This document shows, one piece after another, positions 30,307-38,847 of a stretch of DNA of 64,000 nt (position 1 is the stretch's first letter; the number at the start of each line of letters is the position of its first letter). The notes under the pieces are model-generated. The model was not told where the DNA came from, did not search any database, and worked only from the letters and a program-made list of their open reading frames with translations. The translations under genes and the position numbers were made by a program. The stretch comes from Acidobacteriota bacterium (GTDB lineage: Bacteria > Acidobacteriota > Vicinamibacteria > Marinacidobacterales > Marinacidobacteraceae), in assembly GCA_022826195.1 (NCBI GenBank), contig JAJDVI010000033.1:62001-126000 (forward strand), in the 5' to 3' direction.

Positions 30307-33300
30307 CTACGTCGGGCGGCGGCTCAGGGCGCGGAAGTACTCCTCGACCATGTCGCGGTAGGCGTCCGGGGCGCGGTCGTCCGACCCGGTGAGGACATCC
30401 GCTCCGGAACCCCCGGCAAGCGCGCGGCGCAGCTCGAACTCGAGCTGCCGCAGGGTGTCGAGCACTTCGGCTTCAAGGATCTCCATGCCGCGGGGATCTC
30501 CGGTCAGGCGCTCGGGGGTCAGGCCGCGGAGGGCGTCCACCACCTCTCCCAGACGGTCGCTCCCCCGGTCACCGCTCGCCCCGATGCCGGTCAGTTCCCG
30601 GCGCAGCGCCTCCGCATCCGCCACCCGCCGGTCGAGTTCACGCCGGAGTTGACGGGCCTCGCGCCCCTCGCCGCCACCGCCGCCTCCCTGCCCCTCAGCC
30701 GATTCCTGTCCCTCAGAACCCTGCGACTGCGAATCGGACTGCGACCCCGACTCCTCCGCGCGGTCGGCGAGACGGTTCCGCAGACCCTCGAGCCCCCGGA
30801 CCAGGCTCGCCGCCCGGTCGAGGACATCGTCGCGGCCGGCGCGGTCGGAACCTTCCACCAATTCCCGGGCCGCGGAGAGATCCTGCTCCAGCGCTTCGAG
30901 ATCGTTCGCGATCATGGCCTCGAACTGATCGGCGTAGTCCGGCGACCGCTGCGCCGCGACCCCGCGGGAGTAGTGGATCTTCTCCTTCAGCTTCCGGTCG
31001 CGGATCCCGTCGGCGGCTTCGCCGACCGCCGCGGCGGCTTCCGGTTCATCGCGGCTCCAGTCGCGGCGGACCTCGTCGAGGTGCTGCTCGAGCCGCTGGA
31101 CCCGCTCCGCGAGGTCCTGCTTCTGCCCGGAAACCTGAGCGATCGCTTCCCGGGTCCGCTCCTCGTCGAGATCCTGAACGGCGGAACGAATCCGGTCCTG
31201 CGCGGCCCGGAGGCGCTTCGTCTCGTCGAGGGCGTTCTGGACGTCGCGCCCGAGGCGTTCCCGCCGCTGCCCATCCAGGTCGCGGCGGGCGTTCCGCAGC
31301 TCGTTCGCGGCCGACAGGCCGCTCTCGAGTCCCTCGGAGCTGTTGCTGGCCGAGCGCATGTCCTGCGCCGCGTCGCGGAGCCTTCGCGAAACGGCCGCGA
31401 GATCCGGGCGCGAACGCTCGCGGGCCAGGCGTTCGAGCCGCCGCGCCACGTCCTCGGTCTCCGCGGCGAGCTGGTTCTGGGCCGAGCCGGCGCCGCCCCC
31501 CGGCTGACGCACGCCCCGGCGAATCCGCTCGTTCTCCTGCTCCTGACGGCGGGCCAGTTCCGCCAGCCGCTGGAGGAGTTCGTCCACCTCGTTGTCCGCG
31601 GACGAGCGCTGCTGCTGCTCCACCGTCTCGTACTGGTTGCGGAGCTTGTCCATCTCGAGTTCGAACAGACTCGCCAGGTCCTCCGCCTGGGCGCGCGGGC
31701 CACCACCGCCGCCGCCTCCGCCGCCCTGACCGAACGCGACCTGCACCTCGCGGAACACCGCGTCGGCGCGCTGCAGGTGGGTCAGCGCCTTCTGCTCCCG
31801 GGGAAGGGCGGCCTCCGGGTTGCCGGCAATGAGCAGCTCTTCGGCAACCGTCATCTCCACGAGCCCGGCATCGAGATGCTCCACGATCTCGGAGAACTCG
31901 GGGGTGGCTCCGATGCCGCGGTTGCGGAGACGGCGGTTCAGGGTTGCCACCTGCTCCCGGAGCCGTCCCTGGGCAAGACCGATGGTGGCGACGGTCTCGG
32001 TGACGGCGCTGGCCGGCATGCCGTCGCGGTCGCGGAGGATCTTGAAGGTGGCGACGACGATCTGCTTCTGGCGCAGGCTGAGCGTGCCGTCGAGTCCGTC
32101 GCCGCCCCCGCCGGCGCCCGCGCCCGGCATGGTGTCGCCCTGCCGGTAGGTCCGGTCGAACGGCCGCACCGCGATGAAGAAGATGTCGGTGGCGGCTTCG
32201 GCTCCGGCCCCGTCCCGGGCGACCGCGTAGTAGGAAACGAGATCACCCGGCACCAGATCGTGTTCCTCGAGGAACAGGGTGTGCCCGGACTGGATCTCGT
32301 CCCGGGCCCCTCCCGAGGCCAGCACCTCCCGGGTTTCCTCGCCACCGTTGACGGAGACCCGCATCTCGACCCGCCGCAACGCATAGTCGTCTTCGGCGAG
32401 GACCTCGGTGAACACCTCCTCCACCGGGTTGGCCTGCGTATCCCTGCCGGGGCGCACGAACCGCACGATGGGAGGCAGGTCCTCGAGCACCTCGATCAGG
32501 TAGTCCCGGGAAGCCGTCCGCAGGTTCCCGTCCGGCCCGGCGAGCGCCACCCGGTAGGAGGCGCTCTCCGCGAGCCGGAGCGTGGCGGTCAGCAACTCGG
32601 CGCCCGCGCCGGTGGGCGAGTCCTCCGGCGCCTCGGGGACCTCGAGGGGGATCTCGACCGGCCCCGGCTCCATGCGCAGCACGCCGGCCGCCGCCGGCAC
32701 CGTGGGAACCACCGTCAGTTCGATGACCGTGCCGGCCACGGCGGCGATGTCTCCCCCGTCCTCGACCTCGCGGGAGCTGAGTCCGGTGTGCTCCGGATAG
32801 CGGTAGCGAAGGCCGATCCGCTCCACGTAGGGCACGTCCTCGACCTCGATCCGGAATGTCGGGGAAAGAACCCCGTCCGCGTCCACGTAGTAGTCCGTCG
32901 CCTCCGGAATCCCGAGCAGCAGGTGCCGGAAGGCGCCGTCCTCCGGATCGGCCAGCATGGGGACCGTTTCCCAGAGCGCGCTGCCCTCGACGCGGGTGCG
33001 GAGGTCCACCCGTTCCGCGGTGAACCCCTCGAGCCGGGCTGCGATCCACCGGTCCGAGTCGCGCGCCACGGCGGCGTCGCCCGGCTCCACCAGCACCCGG
33101 TAGGGGTTCGCGTCGGTGATGTCGCCCCAGGGCGAAAGGAGGAGGGCCGCGCCGCGGAGCAGCGCGGGCGGGGCGAGGAGCGAAGCCACGACGGCCACGC
33201 CACCGACGGTGGCGAGGGCGCCTCCGGCCCGGCGGAGCGCCGAACTCTCGACCAGGCGGCCCTCGTTGAGCGTCTCCAGGCGCCGGATGGCCTCCTCCAC

Positions 33301-33720
33301 GACCAGGCGCGTGAGGTCCGTGGAGATCCCGCCGCCGGCGGCGGGGTCCCGCGGGTCCCGCTGCGCCAGCTCGACCCCGCTACTGACCGATTCCCGCAGC
33401 GTGGGATCGTGCTCCTCGACGTAGAGCGCCACCTGCTCGTCGGTCACCCGGGAGCGCAGCGGCCGGACGACGAAACGCCAGACGGCCGCGCCGAAGGCGA
33501 GCCACGCCGCCGCCTGCAGCCCGCGCACCACCCATGGCGCGTAGCGCAGCGCATCCATCGCCGCCGACGACATCCCGACGACCAGCACGGCGGCCGCCCC
33601 GACCATCGTGAACCCGAGGATGAGACGCCGGGTCCGCCAGCGGTTCCGCACCCGCCGGATGACCCGGAGCAGGTCGCCGCCGGAAGACGGTGGCGACGAG
33701 TGCAGCCCGAGAGTCGTCAT
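30307..33720 (-). CDS. DUF4175 family membrane protein
   Basis: N-terminal TM pair, long coiled-coil/Q-R rich C-terminus, position at end of MoxR/BatA operon. Confidence 0.8.
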   Translation of the reverse strand: MTTLGLHSSPPSSGGDLLRVIRRVRNRWRTRRLILGFTMVGAAAVLVVGMSSAAMDALRYAPWVVRGLQAAAWLAFGAAVWRFVVRPLRSRVTDEQVALYVEEHDPTLRESVSSGVELAQRDPRDPAAGGGISTDLTRLVVEEAIRRLETLNEGRLVESSALRRAGGALATVGGVAVVASLLAPPALLRGAALLLSPWGDITDANPYRVLVEPGDAAVARDSDRWIAARLEGFTAERVDLRTRVEGSALWETVPMLADPEDGAFRHLLLGIPEATDYYVDADGVLSPTFRIEVEDVPYVERIGLRYRYPEHTGLSSREVEDGGDIAAVAGTVIELTVVPTVPAAAGVLRMEPGPVEIPLEVPEAPEDSPTGAGAELLTATLRLAESASYRVALAGPDGNLRTASRDYLIEVLEDLPPIVRFVRPGRDTQANPVEEVFTEVLAEDDYALRRVEMRVSVNGGEETREVLASGGARDEIQSGHTLFLEEHDLVPGDLVSYYAVARDGAGAEAATDIFFIAVRPFDRTYRQGDTMPGAGAGGGGDGLDGTLSLRQKQIVVATFKILRDRDGMPASAVTETVATIGLAQGRLREQVATLNRRLRNRGIGATPEFSEIVEHLDAGLVEMTVAEELLIAGNPEAALPREQKALTHLQRADAVFREVQVAFGQGGGGGGGGGPRAQAEDLASLFELEMDKLRNQYETVEQQQRSSADNEVDELLQRLAELARRQEQENERIRRGVRQPGGGAGSAQNQLAAETEDVARRLERLARERSRPDLAAVSRRLRDAAQDMRSASNSSEGLESGLSAANELRNARRDLDGQRRERLGRDVQNALDETKRLRAAQDRIRSAVQDLDEERTREAIAQVSGQKQDLAERVQRLEQHLDEVRRDWSRDEPEAAAAVGEAADGIRDRKLKEKIHYSRGVAAQRSPDYADQFEAMIANDLEALEQDLSAARELVEGSDRAGRDDVLDRAASLVRGLEGLRNRLADRAEESGSQSDSQSQGSEGQESAEGQGGGGGGEGREARQLRRELDRRVADAEALRRELTGIGASGDRGSDRLGEVVDALRGLTPERLTGDPRGMEILEAEVLDTLRQLEFELRRALAGGSGADVLTGSDDRAPDAYRDMVEEYFRALSRRPT

Positions 33721-33790
33721 GGGCGGGGGATTGTCGGAGTATAGGCACCGCCGCAGCCGGCCGCCGCGCCGGGCCCCCTTCCGGCAGGAC

Positions 33791-35836
33791 TCATCCCGGG
33801 ACTCCGGGCGCCACGCTCCGATTCGCCGCCCAGGCCTCGCTCACCAGAAGGAGCAGGAATCCGGCGAGCAGCAGCCATGAGGCGGGCCGCCCCGGCAGGT
33901 CCGGGGCGACGGGCGTCGCGGCCGCCGGAGCTTCCCCGGCCGCGGACGCCACCGCCGCGATCCGGACTTCCGCGGCGTCCACCGTGCGAAGGTCCGATTC
34001 GGCAAGGGGAGGATTCACTCCGATCTGGCGAAACTCCGCCGCCCCGGGCCGCCGGGCGCGGTAGAAACCGGGTTCCGCCAGCCGCAGCGCGTCCATGCCG
34101 TCCAGCACGGTGCGTTCCCCCGAGGGCGAGTCGGCCAGGACTTCCTCCGCTTCGCCGCCCCGCCCGTCCGGCAACCGGAACGCGGCGCCGGGATCCACGC
34201 TCTCACCGACCCGATAGGCGATCGGGATCCGTTCATGCCCTGCGGCGACCTCCACCATCCGGTGCAGCAGCGGGACGAACGCGGCGCGCCGGGGGAGATC
34301 GGTCCACTCCGCGTCGAGCGAGGAAGCGAACAGCAGCGTCCTCCCTTCTCCCCACGCCGACTCCACGATGGCCGGCTTGCCGTCGTCGAAACGCCCGAGG
34401 ACCGCGGCATCGGGCCGGACCCCGGCCAGATCCCGGTAACGGAAGAAGGCGAGCGCGCCCAGTACCGCCGAGCCCTCCCCCCCGAAGGGCTCGAAGACCG
34501 GGTGCCGGGCCGCCAGGTCTCCGAGCCGGCCCGCCGGATCGCGGTCCACGAAACCCTCCGGCACCGCCGGGATGAACACTTCGAGCTCCTCGCGCGCCGC
34601 CCGTGACAGGCGGCGCGGTCCCGCGGCCATCACCAGGCCTCCCCCCGCCTCGACAAAGTTCCCGAGCGCGCGCGCCGCGCCGGCGTCGAGGCGGCCCGGG
34701 TCGCGGACGAGCGCCACCCGGGCGGCCTCGAGCGCACCCCGGACCGCGGACTCTCCCCGGGCCGGACCGCGGTCCAGCAGGAACCCGGGCGCCACGCCCA
34801 CCCCGAGCGCCTCACTGACGTACACCGAGGGCGGACCGCCGCCGAGGTCCGCGACCCGGATCGCCGACTCCGGATGGATCACCAGGTGAAAGCGGTCGTC
34901 ACCCGGAAAACCGTCTCCCGGAAGCCGCACCTCCGCCGCGAGGGGCTCGCTCGGGCGCAGGACCGGGTCGAACCGGACGGTCGTCATCCGGTCGGCCGCC
35001 GCCGTCAGATTCTTGCGGTCCACCTCGCGGCCGGAGAGGAAAAGCTCGATCTCGCCGCTCCATTCCGGCGCCGCCGGAGAAGGCGCGAAGCCCACCTCGG
35101 CGGTCACGACGAGCTGCTCCCGGCCCTCGGACACCACCGAGACGTCGGCGATCCAGGCGTTGGCCGGCGGGCCCGCGCTCACCTGCCGCACCCGGAGCTC
35201 GACGCCGGGCGGCAGGCTGGGCTGCGGCCGGCCGTCTTCGAACCCGCTCCGCTGCAGATCCGAGATCAGCACCACCTCGCGCCTCCGGCCCGGCGACGCG
35301 GGGAGCAGGCGTCCCGCCAGGCCCAGCGCCGGGGCATAGCTCGTCCCGCCGCCCCCCGCCGTGAGGTTGGCCACCGCCGGCGCGAGGACTGCCGGATCCC
35401 CGGTCAGTTCGGTGAGCGCCGCCGCCCGCCCGTCGAAGCCGACCACAATGCCCCGATCGTTCCGGCCCAGCCCGCTCAGCTCCTCCTGCGCCGCCTCGCG
35501 CGCGGCCGCCATCCGGTTGCCGACCGTCATGCTCAGCGAACGGTCCACGAGGACCGCCCGGTCGAGCGCGGTTCCTTCCCCGCCGGCGAGCGCGCCTCCG
35601 CGCAGCACCGGCTCGGCGAACGCGGCGGCGAGCAGCAGCAGCGCCAGGCAGCGGAGGATCAGCAGGGGAATGTTCCGGAAGCGGCGGCGTTTGAACCGCG
35701 CCGTCGCGCTGGTCAACTGGAGCAGCAGGAACGAGGGGAACGGCACCGGCTCGCGCCGGCGCCGGGTGAGATGCAGGACGATGGGGACGGCGACGAGGAG
35801 GCCGCCCAGGAGGAACAGCGGGGCCAGGAAACTCAT
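33791..35836 (-). CDS. BatA/VWA domain-containing membrane protein
   Basis: MSFLAPLFLLGGLLVAVPIVLHLTRRRR; VLVDRSLSMTVG MIDAS motif. Confidence 0.88.
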   Translation of the reverse strand: MSFLAPLFLLGGLLVAVPIVLHLTRRRREPVPFPSFLLLQLTSATARFKRRRFRNIPLLILRCLALLLLAAAFAEPVLRGGALAGGEGTALDRAVLVDRSLSMTVGNRMAAAREAAQEELSGLGRNDRGIVVGFDGRAAALTELTGDPAVLAPAVANLTAGGGGTSYAPALGLAGRLLPASPGRRREVVLISDLQRSGFEDGRPQPSLPPGVELRVRQVSAGPPANAWIADVSVVSEGREQLVVTAEVGFAPSPAAPEWSGEIELFLSGREVDRKNLTAAADRMTTVRFDPVLRPSEPLAAEVRLPGDGFPGDDRFHLVIHPESAIRVADLGGGPPSVYVSEALGVGVAPGFLLDRGPARGESAVRGALEAARVALVRDPGRLDAGAARALGNFVEAGGGLVMAAGPRRLSRAAREELEVFIPAVPEGFVDRDPAGRLGDLAARHPVFEPFGGEGSAVLGALAFFRYRDLAGVRPDAAVLGRFDDGKPAIVESAWGEGRTLLFASSLDAEWTDLPRRAAFVPLLHRMVEVAAGHERIPIAYRVGESVDPGAAFRLPDGRGGEAEEVLADSPSGERTVLDGMDALRLAEPGFYRARRPGAAEFRQIGVNPPLAESDLRTVDAAEVRIAAVASAAGEAPAAATPVAPDLPGRPASWLLLAGFLLLLVSEAWAANRSVAPGVPG

Positions 35837-35907
35837 GCTGGTCTCGCGCTAGCGCGATGCCGACCGGGGTCGGCGCTCCGGAGGAACAGCGGGGCCGGGA
35901 AGCTCAT
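35809..35907. repeat. REP-like unit (35837-35879) flanked by a 28-bp direct duplication (35809-35836 / 35880-35907)
   Basis: ggaggaacagcggggccaggaaactcat vs ggaggaacagcggggccgggaagctcat (2 mismatches) bracket gctggtctcgcgctagcgcgatgccgaccggggtcggcgctcc. Confidence 0.88.
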
Positions 35908-36866
35908 CGGCGGCGCCGGCGGCCTTCCCGCTCGCTCAGGTAGCGGAACAGCGCGAAGTCGAGCGGGGTGCTGGTGTCGGTCAGGACGTAGTCCACCTCC
36001 CGCCGCACCAGGCCCGCCCGGAGCGCCCGGGTGTGCTCCGCCATCGCCTCCCGGTAGCGCTCCCGGGCCCGGGTGGGCGAGAGGTCGAGCAGGGCGCCCG
36101 ACTCCAGGTCGCGGAAGCGCGTGCCCGATTCCTCGAAGCCGGGTACTCCGTCCATGTCCAGGTCCACCTCCGCCGGGTCGAGGACGTGGAACGCCATGAC
36201 GTCGTGTCCGGTCACCAGCAGCCGGTCGAACGCCGCCAGCACCTGCCCGGGCGGCTCGTAGAAGTCCGACACCACCGCCACCAGGCCCCGCCGTCCGAGC
36301 GCGGCGCCGAGCCGGGCCAGCGGCGGTCCCAGTCCGGAGGCGGAAGTCCCTCGCCGCGGGTCCGGCTCCGGTGGCGGGTTGGCCCGGGCGAGATGCTGGA
36401 GCACGGTCTCCAGGTGCCGGGCCGACGGCGGGACGTATTCCCGCAGTTCGTGGTCGAAGATGCCCAGGCCCACCCGGTCCCGCTGGGCGCGGGAGAAGGC
36501 GGCCAGGCTGCCGGCCAGGAAACGCGCGTAGTCGAGTTTGCGGACCCCGCGCCAGCCGAAGTCCATGGAGCGCGAGACGTCCACGGCGACCAGGAAGTTG
36601 GCGTTGGTGTCGGCTTCGAACTCCTTCACGTGGAAACGGTCGGAGCGCGCGAAGAGCCGCCAGTCGAGTCTCCGGATGTCGTCTCCGGGCATGTAGGGCC
36701 GGTGCTCCGCGAAATCGATGGAACGCCCCAGGAACGTCGAACGGTGCAACCCGCTGATGAATCCCTGCACGACCATCTTCGCCACCAGCGACAGGTTCGA
36801 GATCCGGGCGAGCGCCACGGGATCGATGAATCTCGTCTGCGCCGCCGGCATCGCCCGATGCACCAA
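35904..36866 (-). CDS. DUF58 domain-containing protein
   Basis: GRSIDFAEHRPYMPGDDIRRLDWRLFARSDRFHVKEFEADTN. Confidence 0.93.
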   Translation of the reverse strand: MVHRAMPAAQTRFIDPVALARISNLSLVAKMVVQGFISGLHRSTFLGRSIDFAEHRPYMPGDDIRRLDWRLFARSDRFHVKEFEADTNANFLVAVDVSRSMDFGWRGVRKLDYARFLAGSLAAFSRAQRDRVGLGIFDHELREYVPPSARHLETVLQHLARANPPPEPDPRRGTSASGLGPPLARLGAALGRRGLVAVVSDFYEPPGQVLAAFDRLLVTGHDVMAFHVLDPAEVDLDMDGVPGFEESGTRFRDLESGALLDLSPTRARERYREAMAEHTRALRAGLVRREVDYVLTDTSTPLDFALFRYLSEREGRRRRR

Positions 36867-36884
36867 ATAGGTCCGGAGGGCTCG

Positions 36885-37964
36885 CTACATCCGCGAGGCG
36901 GGCGCCGGGACTTCCTCGATCAGCCGCCGCACGATGGCTTCCGAGTCCACCTTCTCCGACTGCGCCTGGAAGTTGGGCAGCACCCGGTGCCGGAAGATGG
37001 GCGGCGCCAGCGCCCGTACGTCCTCGATCGCCACGTGATGGCGGCCGTGCATCAACGCCCGTGCCTTCCCGCCGAGCACCGAGAACTGCGCGGCGCGGAC
37101 GCTGGCGCCGTACTGGACCTGCTCGTTCACGAAGTCAGGCGCGCCCTCCTCTCCCGGCCGGCTGCGCCGCGCCAGCTCGACGGCATAGGCGAGCACCGGT
37201 TCGGAGACCGGCACCCGGCGGACCAGCCGCTGGAACTCGAGGAGTTCCTCTCCCGAGAGCACGTTCTCCAATTCCGGATCGAGGTCCGCGGTCGTCGCGC
37301 GAACGACCTCGCGCTCCTGGTCCACCGGCAGGTAGTCGATGATGATGTTGAACAGGAAGCGGTCGAGCTGCGCCTCCGGAAGCGGGTAGGTGCCCTCGAG
37401 CTCGATCGGGTTCTGGGTGGCGAAGACGAAGTAGGGCTCGGGCAGCGGATAGGTGCGGCCCTGGACGGTCACCTGGTGTTCCTGCATCGCCTCCAGCAGG
37501 GCCGACTGGGTCTTCGGCGGGGTGCGGTTGATCTCGTCCGCGAGCACGATGTTGGCGAACACCGGCCCGGGAACGAACACCAAGTTGCGTTTCCCGGTCT
37601 CCGGGTTCTCCTGGATGATGTCCGTCCCAGTGATGTCCGAGGGCATCAGGTCCGGGGTGAACTGGATCCGCTGGAAGCGGAGGGCGAGGACCTCGGACAG
37701 GGTCTGGACGATCATCGTCTTGGCGAGTCCGGGAACGCCGGTGATGATGCTGTTGCCGCCGACGAAGAGGCTGATGAGCACCTCCTCCACCGCCTGCTCC
37801 TGGCCGATGATCCGCTTCCGGATCTCGCCGGTGATGCGCTCGGCGGCCTCCCGCATCCGTTCGGCGAGATCGCCGTCGGAAAGCTCCGGCGGTTCGGCGA
37901 CCGCGGCCGCGCCCCCCCCGGGGTTCAGGTCCTGATCTGACAAGAGCTCCTCCGTTTCGACCAC
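36885..37964 (-). CDS. MoxR family AAA+ ATPase
   Basis: GQEQAVEEVLISLFVGGNSIITGVPGLAKTMIVQTLSEVL Walker A; LADEINRTPPKTQSALLEAMQEHQVTV Walker B/sensor. Confidence 0.95.
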   Translation of the reverse strand: MVETEELLSDQDLNPGGGAAAVAEPPELSDGDLAERMREAAERITGEIRKRIIGQEQAVEEVLISLFVGGNSIITGVPGLAKTMIVQTLSEVLALRFQRIQFTPDLMPSDITGTDIIQENPETGKRNLVFVPGPVFANIVLADEINRTPPKTQSALLEAMQEHQVTVQGRTYPLPEPYFVFATQNPIELEGTYPLPEAQLDRFLFNIIIDYLPVDQEREVVRATTADLDPELENVLSGEELLEFQRLVRRVPVSEPVLAYAVELARRSRPGEEGAPDFVNEQVQYGASVRAAQFSVLGGKARALMHGRHHVAIEDVRALAPPIFRHRVLPNFQAQSEKVDSEAIVRRLIEEVPAPASRM

Positions 37965-37974
37965 GCTCCGGTGG

Positions 37975-38847
37975 TCAGTGGATCATTCCGTAAATCACGT
38001 AGTTCACGCCGAGCTTGAACGCCTCGTTGGTGAGGTCCACCGGCCAGTAGGCGTTGCCCGACCACTCCCAGTAGTCGCCGATGTCGTGGTTGTAGTTGGC
38101 GATCACCATCAGCCGCTGGTCGGGATCGTCGTTCTCGAAGAACCCGTAGTACACGGGCACGAGATCCGGACGCACGGCGTGCTCGAAATCGAGCGTTTCG
38201 ATGTGGAAGAAGGAATCGAAGATCGGGTGCGAAACGTCGAGCTCCACCGCCGTGTAGCCGGGAAGGACCCGCTCCATCTGGAAGAGGAAGTTCTCGAGCT
38301 GGCGGGACTGCACGAAGTCGTCCACGACCAGGAAGCCGCCCTTGAGAAGCCAGGCGCGCAGGTTCTCGGCCTCCTGGTCGCTCGGCTCCCAGAAGCCGAC
38401 TTCGCACAGGTAGGCGAACGGCCGCTTGAAGAGCGCCGCCTCGTTGAGCGAGTAGATGTCGCCGCCCCCCTCGTTGAGGGTGAGCGATGTGTATTCCCCC
38501 AGGATCCGGGTGAAGTTCTCCTCGCCCCACGGATAGTCGTGGTTCCACTTCAGATCGAGTCCCCAGTAGAACGGCCCCCGGCGGTAACGCGGGGGCTCGA
38601 AGCGGATTCGGGCGAAGGTGAAGCGGTCGCTGTAGGCGAAGTTGTCGTAGTCGAGGGGGAGTTCCACGGCGTTCGGGTCGGGACGGAAGGTCGCGGTGAG
38701 CCCGAACCGGTCCCGGGTTCCCGGAGGATCCTCCGTCGCGCTCTCCAGCCGCCCGGCCGCGAACAGGCCCGCGCCCGCCGCGCTCAGCAGGACAGCGGCG
38801 ACGCCGGCGCGCGCGGCCGTCTTCCATCCCCGCTGCGGCGTTGACAT
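37975..38847 (-). CDS. DUF4159 domain-containing protein
   Basis: FTRILGEYTSLTLNEGG...LLKGGFLVVDDF...; paralog of 44999..45826. Confidence 0.85.
   Translation of the reverse strand: MSTPQRGWKTAARAGVAAVLLSAAGAGLFAAGRLESATEDPPGTRDRFGLTATFRPDPNAVELPLDYDNFAYSDRFTFARIRFEPPRYRRGPFYWGLDLKWNHDYPWGEENFTRILGEYTSLTLNEGGGDIYSLNEAALFKRPFAYLCEVGFWEPSDQEAENLRAWLLKGGFLVVDDFVQSRQLENFLFQMERVLPGYTAVELDVSHPIFDSFFHIETLDFEHAVRPDLVPVYYGFFENDDPDQRLMVIANYNHDIGDYWEWSGNAYWPVDLTNEAFKLGVNYVIYGMIH

Noticed and set aside
31690-31730. GGG-rich stretch in the DUF4175 gene (CCACCACCGCCGCCGCCTCCGCCGCC)
   Set aside because: In-frame poly-Gly linker (QGGGGGGGGG) of the coding sequence, not an independent repeat element.
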